A stretch of DNA of 64,000 nt from a bacterium BRH_c32 (GTDB taxonomy: Bacteria; Bacteroidota; Ignavibacteria; Ignavibacteriales; Melioribacteraceae), in NCBI GenBank assembly GCA_001516025.1, contig LOEU01000015.1, forward strand, positions 118,836 through 182,835, given 5' to 3'. Each line of letters starts with the position of its first letter. The stretch's first letter is position 1. Shown here one piece after another: positions 9,076 to 17,430 of the stretch. The notes beneath the pieces are model-generated. The model did no database searches. It was not told the origin of the DNA and saw only the letters and a program-made list of their open reading frames with translations. The position numbers were made by a program, and so were the translations under genes.

Positions 9076-11382
9076 CTATCTTAGTTCCGAATTATTTTCT
9101 GTATATCCTTTTAGTTCTTTATTTATCCAATTTCCATTTAAGTCTTTTTCTATTTCAATTATCATGGGCTTTTCAAAATTTATATTAAACTCGTTGACTT
9201 CAATATTGCTTCCTTGATAAACTAATGCTGATTTTAAAATCTCATTTTTATAAGAAAGAATAATCATAGAAGCATTGGTTTTTAATTCAGGTAAACTTAA
9301 TTTCTCATTCTTCTTGAAATAAATACTTATTCTATCCGTTCCTTTATTAATTGCAATCAATTTATAATCTCTATGATTATATTCTCTTACCGCCGGAATA
9401 TCATTATCGTCAATTGTAGCAGGATAAACCAATGTATTAAAAGAATAATTATCGACTGATTCTTTTTCAAACAGGATAGAATTAATATCATACTTGCTAT
9501 ATGGTTCAATAGAAAGATTAGTATTATCGGCTTGGATTATATAGAGCTTGGCTTTATCCGTAGTTTTAATTATTCCGTTTTTATCTTTTAGAGTTGAATA
9601 TTCGCCCTGCCATAGTTGCTGATAAGAATGTATGGTATTTGAATTAAATTGATCTATAAAAATCCAGAAATAAGGTTTAATAAAGATTATCGAACGATTA
9701 TAAGTTACTCCGGCATTATCAAATCCATTATGAGAAGCTGAGAAATAATCGAAATGATTTCCAGTAATCCATTCATTAACGGATGGTTTGGGAAGATGTT
9801 CCCAAATACCAAATCCTGTTCTAGCATTATTATCAATCCAGTTTTGCCCTTGAAGAATTTTATCAGCGAGAGCAACATTTTTTACTAGTGAGTTTTTTAG
9901 ATATTGATAAGAAAGATCACTATAATGAACACGATATGTCGGCAGAAATGGAATACCATACCCATAGGCCATTACACCAAGGACGCCGCCATGTGTATGG
10001 TCAGGTTTATATTTTGCTAATCCTCCATCAATAACCATATAGAGATCATTAATATCCCAGCCACTTCTCATTACAAAATATTTGCTTTGCTCCAATGCGA
10101 TAGAACCAACAGAAGGACTTTCTGCTTTCAAAGAATAAAATTTTATCCTCTCATTCTTATTAAAAAACCAAAATAATTCAGGATATAATTTTTCAGAAGC
10201 GAAGTATTTATACACTTTATCATTAAAAACTGATGCCCCGATTGAAAGAAAGAACGATTCTTTAGGATCAGAAAGCTCAGCGGCGTTATTATTTTCGAGT
10301 GAATCATTCTGAGGTGAATAAATTGCCTGTGCATCCTGTAAAACCGGCAGTGCTTTTGTAGGAAGTGCCAGATTTACAATTGCATCAAACATTTTATGAA
10401 ACTTACGTTCTAATAATTCCGGAATATTTTTGTCATTTATTTTAGCAATCTTATATATTCTGAAGTAATTCATGATATCCAATTTGAAATAATGAGAAGC
10501 TCTTTCAAATTGGAAACCATCATCATTAATTTCTCTTTCGGCATGCAATAAGATTGTTTTAAGAGCCATTTCATTCCATAATTTCATAACCGGAAATTCA
10601 GGGAACATTGTAGTCATTTCATAAAGTCCAGCTAATCCATGAAGCTGATGGTTACCATAATGAAACTCTTTACAATCATCAATTAACCGTGCACCATGAA
10701 GCAAAAAAACTTTCAAAAAATATATTACATTAGCTTGAGAGAGATTATTTGAATAAAGCATCATCTGATAAGCAAAAAGAAGATTTCGAGTTCTATGTCC
10801 TGCATAGAATCTTTCGAATACATCGTTGCCGCCAATTTCCGTATTGCCTGTTTCGTAGTCATCAATAAAATCTTTAAGTTGTGCGGTTAGTATTTCGATC
10901 GCTTCTTTTTTCTTGGTATAAATTGCACATAATACATTTTCCGAAGCGCGAGGGAAACGAGCTATATATCTAATTGTATTAGGTGTGCTTTCTCTACCGA
11001 ATAAATCATTCCCGGGAATTTTCCAATCTAAATTTTTTCCATACGTATCGATATATTCTGTTGATCTTTTACATATAGATTCAACTTCTTCAGGATATTC
11101 AGTTCGAAATTCTTCTAATTCCTCCTTAAAACTATTCTTATCAAAAAAGTATTTAACATTATTTCTATTAATAAAATACTCTACTAATTGATTTATTACA
11201 TCTTCATTATTCTTTTTAATATTAATCTGAGAAGAATCAATTAACTTTAACAATTCCGAATCAGTTACTAACCGATCTCTTGGAATTGAATCAATTGTTC
11301 TTTCTATTTCCTGAGAATAACTAACCGAAGCGGCAAGAAAAATAATAATGAGTGGAAGTAGGTATTTATAATATTCTTTCAT
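9076..11382 (-). CDS. Heparinase II/III-fold polysaccharide lyase, probably alginate-active
   Basis: A 768-residue secreted protein with a signal peptide (about 1-23). The first half is helical and carries FHYGNHQLHGLAGLYEM, with Asn244-His245 placed like the Asn-His pair of PL15/PL17/PL39-type lyases; later KPDHTHGGVLGVMAYGYG carries the second conserved histidine at the start of the beta-sandwich. The rest is beta-rich and there is no T9SS tail, so the periplasm is expected. It starts inside the stop of the PL6 gene (ATGA overlap) and its stop abuts eda. It differs clearly from the PL17 gene of the same run, so it may have another uronate-bond preference or act endolytically. Family candidates are PL39, PL17 or an unlisted branch; I cannot decide. 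Confidence 0.78.
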   Translation of the reverse strand: MKEYYKYLLPLIIIFLAASVSYSQEIERTIDSIPRDRLVTDSELLKLIDSSQINIKKNNEDVINQLVEYFINRNNVKYFFDKNSFKEELEEFRTEYPEEVESICKRSTEYIDTYGKNLDWKIPGNDLFGRESTPNTIRYIARFPRASENVLCAIYTKKKEAIEILTAQLKDFIDDYETGNTEIGGNDVFERFYAGHRTRNLLFAYQMMLYSNNLSQANVIYFLKVFLLHGARLIDDCKEFHYGNHQLHGLAGLYEMTTMFPEFPVMKLWNEMALKTILLHAEREINDDGFQFERASHYFKLDIMNYFRIYKIAKINDKNIPELLERKFHKMFDAIVNLALPTKALPVLQDAQAIYSPQNDSLENNNAAELSDPKESFFLSIGASVFNDKVYKYFASEKLYPELFWFFNKNERIKFYSLKAESPSVGSIALEQSKYFVMRSGWDINDLYMVIDGGLAKYKPDHTHGGVLGVMAYGYGIPFLPTYRVHYSDLSYQYLKNSLVKNVALADKILQGQNWIDNNARTGFGIWEHLPKPSVNEWITGNHFDYFSASHNGFDNAGVTYNRSIIFIKPYFWIFIDQFNSNTIHSYQQLWQGEYSTLKDKNGIIKTTDKAKLYIIQADNTNLSIEPYSKYDINSILFEKESVDNYSFNTLVYPATIDDNDIPAVREYNHRDYKLIAINKGTDRISIYFKKNEKLSLPELKTNASMIILSYKNEILKSALVYQGSNIEVNEFNINFEKPMIIEIEKDLNGNWINKELKGYTENNSELR

Positions 11383-13352
11383 TTCAGTAATACAGATTTT
11401 TTAGTTATTATTTGATTGCCTGCTTGAAGAGTATAAAAATATACGCCATTTGATAAAGTATAGTCGATAGCTGAAAAGTGAACTTGATAAAGTCCGGGTA
11501 CTTGTTCACTATTTACAAGTTCAGCCACTTTTTTACCTAAAAGATCAAATACCTGCAAGGTAACATGAGAACTTTTTGCAATTTGATACACTATTTTTGT
11601 AGTTGGATTGAAAGGATTCGGATAGTTTTGTTCTAAGCTAAATTCATTTATAATCGGTTCATTTTCTACTGAAGTTATTTCTTCAAAAACCGCAGTAATA
11701 GAATAATCTTTATCCATTAAAATAGAAATTGGATTGTCGGTACCACTAATCATTCCGCCCCATTCTTTAAATCTCCAGCCAGAATTTGGAATTGCAGTTA
11801 AATTAATAGTAGTTCCTTCAAGATAGACTCCGCCCAATGGATTAAAGTCTACTTTTCCTGAGCCACTATTCCAGATATTTATTGAGTATAAACCTTTATT
11901 TACATCCCAATTTGGTCCTGTATTCTTCTCGTTCATTGGGATATTTAAAATAGGTTCAGTTGATAATTGATCAGCACCTATATCCTTTGGATTTACTCTA
12001 GATTGCCCATCGATATCAAAATTTATAAAATCATATATACCCTCAGCTGCTCCAATGATCAGACTATTGGAAAGGGGTCTCCAAATTCCATCTGAAGCTG
12101 GTGCCAGTTTTGGATCTTTAATCTCTATTCCATCCGGTTTTTCAATTCCTAGTTTAGAATTGCTAATAATATTTCCTTGATAAAAGAAATTCTCGGGAGG
12201 AGTGGAGATATAGAAAACTTGTGAATCTGAAAGAACTACATTATTTGCAATAGTTGAATTTTTAGGAGTTAAATCTTGCTTATAATCACTCTCTTTTTTA
12301 GAACCAACTAAGAAAGATATTTTACAGTTAACGATTGTATTAAAAGCAACAAGAGCACTATCAACTTGGAAATAACCATTGAGCGGTGTATCCCTTAATC
12401 CATTCATCATCACAATTGCAGCTCGCCAATCAGCAGGATTGCCATCGAGATCTTGAAAATAATTATTATATACTTTATGACCGGCGGCAATAATTCTAAC
12501 TCCGCTTGTCATGGGTTTATTATTACCAAAGAAGTAATTTCCATAAACGGAGCAATTATCCCCGTGTCTTAAAGTTAAGCCACCTTCACATTCATAAAAA
12601 GTATTGTATCGATAGATATTTTCATCACTCTTATTAGAGATAATTTCAATCTCACCATTACATCTTTCAAAGTAATTATTTTCTACTGTAGTATTAGAAC
12701 TATAAATAGAAGTATTGCTATCACCTATACGGATTGTTTCTCCCCCATTTATACCAAGATCGGGTCTAAAACCAAAATAGTTATGATCAATTCTATGATA
12801 ATTGGGAACAGTAGATTTATCCAACCAAACTACTAATGTTGTTCCTGAATGAGTTTTGCCTTTAATATAACAGTGATCGACTCTATTATTTGTGCCATAA
12901 ATAGAGATCCATTTATAATCAGTAGAATTAGAAGAAGGGTTATAATCAATTATAGCGCAATTTGTTACTCTGCAAAAATTAGCATAGCTGCTGCTATTTC
13001 TAAATTCTATAACTGCCCCACTGGAGCTATAACCGCCATAAAAACGAAGTCCATCAACGGTTAGATAAGATCCTTTAATTCTGAGAGTAGAATAGCCATT
13101 TAGAATAACTTGCCCCGGTTCTTCGGCAATTAAATAAATATTTGCTGATTCTGTTCCATTACCATCAAAAACTATTTTTTGGTTGCTCCAGATTCCCTTC
13201 TGCATTATTAATGTATCGCCGGGTGAAGCATTTTTCATAACTGAAGATATTTCAGATGCTGATTTTACTATGTATCTTTTTGCCTCGGTCATATTTGTAA
13301 AAATGATGAGACAGAGTGCAATGTATAATAATATGTATTTCCTAATTCTCAA
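11379..13352 (-). CDS. Surface alginate lyase, PL6, with InlB-like repeat and T9SS tail
   Basis: A right-handed beta-helix lyase. I set the start at the TTG at 13352 (657 residues, MRIRKYILLYIALCLII signal peptide): the longer frame from ATG 13421 would read through a 13-bp hairpin and add 23 uncharacteristic residues. Compared with PL6 archetypes, calcium-binding acids fall in GEIEIISNKS (Glu234, Glu236), the base lysine is Lys241 and the arginine is Arg262 in LTLRHGD. After the helix, about residues 480-555 form a divergent InlB B-type repeat (GWRFKEWGG, YSITAVFEE). The last 85 residues are a T9SS sorting domain with LEQNYPNPFNPTTKI. The enzyme should be anchored at the outer surface and make the first cuts in polymeric alginate. 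Confidence 0.9.
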   Translation of the reverse strand: MRIRKYILLYIALCLIIFTNMTEAKRYIVKSASEISSVMKNASPGDTLIMQKGIWSNQKIVFDGNGTESANIYLIAEEPGQVILNGYSTLRIKGSYLTVDGLRFYGGYSSSGAVIEFRNSSSYANFCRVTNCAIIDYNPSSNSTDYKWISIYGTNNRVDHCYIKGKTHSGTTLVVWLDKSTVPNYHRIDHNYFGFRPDLGINGGETIRIGDSNTSIYSSNTTVENNYFERCNGEIEIISNKSDENIYRYNTFYECEGGLTLRHGDNCSVYGNYFFGNNKPMTSGVRIIAAGHKVYNNYFQDLDGNPADWRAAIVMMNGLRDTPLNGYFQVDSALVAFNTIVNCKISFLVGSKKESDYKQDLTPKNSTIANNVVLSDSQVFYISTPPENFFYQGNIISNSKLGIEKPDGIEIKDPKLAPASDGIWRPLSNSLIIGAAEGIYDFINFDIDGQSRVNPKDIGADQLSTEPILNIPMNEKNTGPNWDVNKGLYSINIWNSGSGKVDFNPLGGVYLEGTTINLTAIPNSGWRFKEWGGMISGTDNPISILMDKDYSITAVFEEITSVENEPIINEFSLEQNYPNPFNPTTKIVYQIAKSSHVTLQVFDLLGKKVAELVNSEQVPGLYQVHFSAIDYTLSNGVYFYTLQAGNQIITKKSVLLK

Positions 13353-13374
13353 TTTAATTTCTCTTTTAATTTTC

Positions 13375-13412
13375 AAAGAACCGAGAGCAGAAGACAAAAC
13401 TCTCGGTTCTTT
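13375..13412 (-). terminator. 13-bp intercistronic hairpin between beta-helix and PL6 genes
   Basis: AAAGAACCGAGAG and CTCTCGGTTCTTT pair perfectly around a 12-base loop. The hairpin lies 24 bases after the stop of the beta-helix gene. On the minus strand it is followed by GAAAATTAAAAG rather than a clean T-run, so it may be a leaky terminator or a 3'-end stabiliser that lowers expression of the downstream lyases relative to the surface proteins. It also argues against the longest start of the PL6 frame. Confidence 0.7.
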
Positions 13413-13435
13413 GGGAGGCACAAATATTTTTTAGA

Positions 13436-14842
13436 TTACTTAATAAGGATCATTTTCTTTGTGAGATTAACGTTGTTACCTGTTAAACGGTACAAATAAA
13501 TTCCTGAAGATAAATCACCACCATTAAAGGAAACTTTATGAACACCGGGATTTAATTCAGAATCGATCAAATTAGCTACTTCCTGTCCTAATAAATTGAA
13601 TACTCTTAGAGAATATTTTCCTGAATTAGTAATGGCAAATTGAATTGATGTTGTTGGATTAAAAGGATTCGGATAATTTTGTTCAAGCGCAAATTCAACA
13701 GGGATAGTTTCAAAATCTTCTACTGAAGTACCCGTACCTGCCCATCTTAAATCACCTAATGCTTTTCCATCAGATGCAAGATTTTTGACCGGTGAGGCTG
13801 ATAACAATGTAAAATCTCCATTTGTTGCATCTTTAAATAATGGATCAAGATTATATATTGTAGCTTCATCTACTGTTCCGGTTTGTTTAGCACCCGACCA
13901 AGAACCGGCTTCTGCTAAAAATCCGGCAACAAAATTAGGTATTGCTACATTAAAAGTGTCCACATACGAAATTGTTGAGCCTTTTCCTTGGAAAGTAATT
14001 ACATAATCCATTTTATCATTACCTTGGATTAAATTAGTAATTAAGAGATTTTTTATTACCATATTTTGAAGATCTCTTAACCAAAGCACTCTGCGCTGGC
14101 TTGCATTAAAATTACAATGTTCGATTAAAACCTGAGTATCAACATTTGTTGAATCTCCGTCACCTTCAATTTTAATACTGCTGCCACGAATATTATTAAA
14201 AGTACAGTTCTTTACAGTCATCTTAGTAGCAAAAACGCCATCAACAGGAACAGGGGCTTTATGAGTATTGATAGATCTAATAGCTTCATCACCGGTATTC
14301 ATAAAGGTAGTATTTTCAAATAATAGATCACCAACTCTTGCTCCGGTTGTTACGTCGAAAATATCGCCATCAGTACTTGTAGCCGGGTCTCCAAATTTGT
14401 AGATATTTCTTACTACGCAATCTTTTAGAGTGAAATTTGGTTTTTCATTTACAGCACCTGCTTTTGCATTTGCGCTAAATACATGTTGAATTGAATCATA
14501 CTTTGCATTCGCAGCATCATAACCATCAAAAATAACACCTTCGAACATAAGATCATGTTCGATTTTAATGAAAGGCAGTGCTTTACAATCTTTGATTAAA
14601 ATAACAGGTTTATTGGTTAAGCCGGCTTTGGCTCTAATAGTAATAGGAGAATTGATAACAACTGGAGTTGTAGGATATATACCACCGTTATCTACTAATT
14701 CAATTACATTTGCATTGCCTTGAAGTGCATAAGCCAAAGCGTTATTTAATCCATCAGATACTTTAACTTCTATAGTCTGTGCTTGCACGAAATAGCTGGA
14801 AAAAAGGATGATTGCCAAAATTGTAAATTTGTTGATTTTCAT
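13436..14842 (-). CDS. T9SS-exported beta-helix protein of alginate locus (DUF4957/DUF5123-like)
   Basis: A 468-residue secreted protein: signal peptide (about 1-22), a right-handed beta-helix built of short strands (FTLKDCVVRNIYKF, MTVKNCTFNNIRG, VLIEHCNFNASQ), then NLDPLFKDATNGDFTL and ALGDLRWAG, the closing motif of DUF5123-type proteins found beside pectate and alginate lyases. The last 80 residues are a sorting domain with LEQNYPNPFNPTTSI. I see no PL6-type lysine/arginine pair, so it may bind alginate on the surface rather than cleave it, though weak lyase activity is possible. A stable hairpin follows it, which often marks a highly expressed message. Confidence 0.75.
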   Translation of the reverse strand: MKINKFTILAIILFSSYFVQAQTIEVKVSDGLNNALAYALQGNANVIELVDNGGIYPTTPVVINSPITIRAKAGLTNKPVILIKDCKALPFIKIEHDLMFEGVIFDGYDAANAKYDSIQHVFSANAKAGAVNEKPNFTLKDCVVRNIYKFGDPATSTDGDIFDVTTGARVGDLLFENTTFMNTGDEAIRSINTHKAPVPVDGVFATKMTVKNCTFNNIRGSSIKIEGDGDSTNVDTQVLIEHCNFNASQRRVLWLRDLQNMVIKNLLITNLIQGNDKMDYVITFQGKGSTISYVDTFNVAIPNFVAGFLAEAGSWSGAKQTGTVDEATIYNLDPLFKDATNGDFTLLSASPVKNLASDGKALGDLRWAGTGTSVEDFETIPVEFALEQNYPNPFNPTTSIQFAITNSGKYSLRVFNLLGQEVANLIDSELNPGVHKVSFNGGDLSSGIYLYRLTGNNVNLTKKMILIK

Positions 14843-14879
14843 ACCTACTCCATTTTATTTATTGATTTGTTGTGTGTTA

Positions 14880-16418
14880 TTAAAAAGTATATGTATAGCT
14901 GAACATTATATTTGTAAACTTTTCTGTTACGTAATTAGTATTACTGAAATAAGAATCGTAGTATTTCATTACATTGTATTCAAAAGCAAAATCAAATCTT
15001 CCGAAAAAGAAATCTAAACTTGCACCAACTGTATAGAATTTAGAATTAGGACCGCTCTCTTTTTCAGCCGAGCCATCAGGGATAAATAGTTTTGGTTCGT
15101 TTCTAAAACCTGCAAGGATTGAAAGGTAATCCAGCACTTTATATTCCATACCGAAGCGTACAATTGTTTGATCTGCATAACTATTTAATGTTGAATCAGG
15201 TGAAGACATTTCAAATTCGGTTTTGCTATATGGTGTGTTTTCTAAATCGAATGCTAATGTAAATTGGTCGATCGGTTTGAAATTAATTCCTATTGCAATT
15301 CCCAGCGGATATTTAGCTTTATCGGTTCCGGTTAATTGAACTGTTTGATTACCGCTTTTCTTTGCAATTACTTTTGTTAGATTGTATTCTCTTTCTAGTG
15401 TATAAGGTGTATTTAATTGAATACCGATATTAATTCTATTTAAAGAGATTACAGTACCAAATGATAATTTAAGTGCACTATATTTTGAAGTACCGGATTC
15501 TGTTGTATTTAGAGTATCATAAGAAAATTTAAAACTATTAGCACCGCCAATTAAACTGAAATATCCAATTTTATTTAATCCATGAAAATCATCCGATTCG
15601 CCATTAATAATATTAGCACTAACTCCAAGTTTTAAGAACGGGAATAGGTCGGCAGCAACACCAAAAGTAATCTGATTAAGACTTCCGGTACGGATTCTTG
15701 AAAAATCGAACCAATTGAAATTGACTGTATCATCAGCAGCGGTTACTCTGCCTGCTAAACCGCCATAACCTGAAAAACCAATATGAGGATCGAGATAAGT
15801 ATTATTACGATCATAGTCTAATATACTTTTTTTACTATAAGACGCTGCGGCAACTAAATCCGTTTCAAAAAGAGAAAAAGGAATTGCCAGAGCAATATTA
15901 TTAAAAGCAAATTCATTTTTATCACGTTGCCAGTTCGCTGCTTCACTGCTATATGGATCTAATCCTAAAGTTGGGTCTTCTACTATATAAGTCGGGTCCT
16001 TAAAGAATGCATCATAATCCCATTTACCATTATTAGCAGGATTGGGAACATATAATCCTGATAGATAAAAAGGAAGAGTAACAAACTGTCTATTAGAACG
16101 ATAGTCCTGATTTTCCCACCACTTCTGCTCATAATTATTAGCACTTAGAGTAAACTGAATATTCTTTAATCCGCTTAATCCTGCGGGATTACCAAAAATA
16201 GAATTAACATCATAAGTGCCCGCAACATGAGTACCTCCCATAGCCGCGGCTTTAATTCCGTAATTATTAAAACCATCCAAACCTTGAAAAGATAAATTAT
16301 CGCCTCTATGCTGAGCTTGAATATAAGATGATACAAAAAGTATCATAACGATTGAAAAAAATATTTGATTGAATTTCATATTACCTTGAGTCATTTCATT
16401 GCTCCTTTTGCAAAGCAT
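14880..16418 (-). CDS. Outer-membrane barrel, FadL/OmpP1-like, in alginate locus
   Basis: A 512-residue protein with a signal peptide that ends near SYIQAQ, then GIKAAAMGGTHVAGTYDVNSIFGNPAGLSG. The last is the N-terminal hatch-like signature shared by FadL and PorV barrels. The rest is alternating beta-strand sequence ending in YTYTF with a C-terminal phenylalanine, the outer-membrane insertion signal. It sits four bases after the PorV-like gene. The second locus lacks a counterpart. It could be an alginate-oligomer channel or a second PorV-type shuttle; the fatty-acid role of classical FadL is unlikely here. A possible earlier or later ATG within the first 13 residues (MKFNQIFF) would shorten the start. 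Confidence 0.72.
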   Translation of the reverse strand: MLCKRSNEMTQGNMKFNQIFFSIVMILFVSSYIQAQHRGDNLSFQGLDGFNNYGIKAAAMGGTHVAGTYDVNSIFGNPAGLSGLKNIQFTLSANNYEQKWWENQDYRSNRQFVTLPFYLSGLYVPNPANNGKWDYDAFFKDPTYIVEDPTLGLDPYSSEAANWQRDKNEFAFNNIALAIPFSLFETDLVAAASYSKKSILDYDRNNTYLDPHIGFSGYGGLAGRVTAADDTVNFNWFDFSRIRTGSLNQITFGVAADLFPFLKLGVSANIINGESDDFHGLNKIGYFSLIGGANSFKFSYDTLNTTESGTSKYSALKLSFGTVISLNRINIGIQLNTPYTLEREYNLTKVIAKKSGNQTVQLTGTDKAKYPLGIAIGINFKPIDQFTLAFDLENTPYSKTEFEMSSPDSTLNSYADQTIVRFGMEYKVLDYLSILAGFRNEPKLFIPDGSAEKESGPNSKFYTVGASLDFFFGRFDFAFEYNVMKYYDSYFSNTNYVTEKFTNIMFSYTYTF

Positions 16419-16421
16419 TCA

Positions 16422-17405
16422 CTAATTAGTACTAAATCCAATTGTAAAACGATGTACATTTCCGAGATAATCTCCGTAATCATTAAAAGAATAATCAATA
16501 CGGTAATTATTATATTTAACCCCAGCTCCTAAGGTCAGTCCTTCTTCATCAAAATTAGCTTTATATCCTGCTCTTAGGAAGAACATCTCCTTGAAAGCAT
16601 ATTCTAATCCGACTTGATATTGCTGTGTATAATCACGTGGATGAGAAAGGTCAAAAGCAAAAAGCATTCTTTGATCATTTATGTCCATCAATAAAGAATT
16701 CTCTGGAGCTAATAGATTTGCAGAAATTCCTATCGTAAATGTTTGTGGAAGAGGGTAAGATTTATCAAAGAATTTTACCTCCGGTCCAAAATGACGGACT
16801 GAAGCTCCAATCTGAATGGAACGGAATCCGGTTTGGTAAAGCAATCCACCATCAAATATTATTGATGATGCACTTTTTACTACTAAATCTTCATAAGCAT
16901 ATTTGGCAGTTAAACCGAAAGCAAATTTATCTGTAAGTTTGCGTGAGAATGATAAACCAAAAACTTTAGAACCCGGAGTTACTGTTTCTCCTGTAAGGCC
17001 CGGATTATAATTTCCATTTTCATCTCGATATAAATTGCTTACTCTCGTTACTTCGATAGAACCGATGTCATTCATAAGAGCTTGGACACCTATAACACCA
17101 ATTCCATCAAGATTATAAGCAGCCGAAAAAGATAGATGACTAACATCAAGGAAGTAATCAATATAAGAGAAAGAAGCATCGAAACCGTTAATCTTACTTA
17201 ATCCAGCCGGATTCCAAAAAACCGATTCAGAATTATCTGTTACGGATACGAATGCCTCCCCCATGCCGGTTGCTCTTGCATCGGGAATTACTTTTAAGAA
17301 TTGAAATGATGTCGTCCCTACTTTATCTATTCCTATATTCTGACCATAAGTCATCGAAAACGTTAAAATCACGAAAGCTATTACCTGAATGAATGTTTTC
17401 TTCAT
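16422..17405 (-). CDS. PorV/PorQ-family outer-membrane protein (alginate locus)
   Basis: A 327-residue barrel of the PorV/PorQ family (UPF0164). After a signal peptide ending at MTYGQ comes TTSFQFLKVIPDARATGMGEAFVSV followed by SVFWNPAGLSK, the family hallmark, then beta-strands to the C-terminal FSTN. In T9SS, PorV takes cargo from the SprA translocon and hands it to the attachment complex. Here it follows directly the gene for a large T9SS-tailed protein and precedes a FadL-like barrel, which suggests a dedicated partner for that cargo. The same order recurs at 48723-54703. Confidence 0.85.
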   Translation of the reverse strand: MKKTFIQVIAFVILTFSMTYGQNIGIDKVGTTSFQFLKVIPDARATGMGEAFVSVTDNSESVFWNPAGLSKINGFDASFSYIDYFLDVSHLSFSAAYNLDGIGVIGVQALMNDIGSIEVTRVSNLYRDENGNYNPGLTGETVTPGSKVFGLSFSRKLTDKFAFGLTAKYAYEDLVVKSASSIIFDGGLLYQTGFRSIQIGASVRHFGPEVKFFDKSYPLPQTFTIGISANLLAPENSLLMDINDQRMLFAFDLSHPRDYTQQYQVGLEYAFKEMFFLRAGYKANFDEEGLTLGAGVKYNNYRIDYSFNDYGDYLGNVHRFTIGFSTN

Positions 17406-17430
17406 GATATGTTACCTATTAATTATATTC

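Noticed and set aside
13353..13421. N-terminal extension of the PL6 protein to the ATG at 13421
   Set aside because: These 23 codons coincide with a 13-bp hairpin and would place a non-signal peptide before a clear signal sequence.
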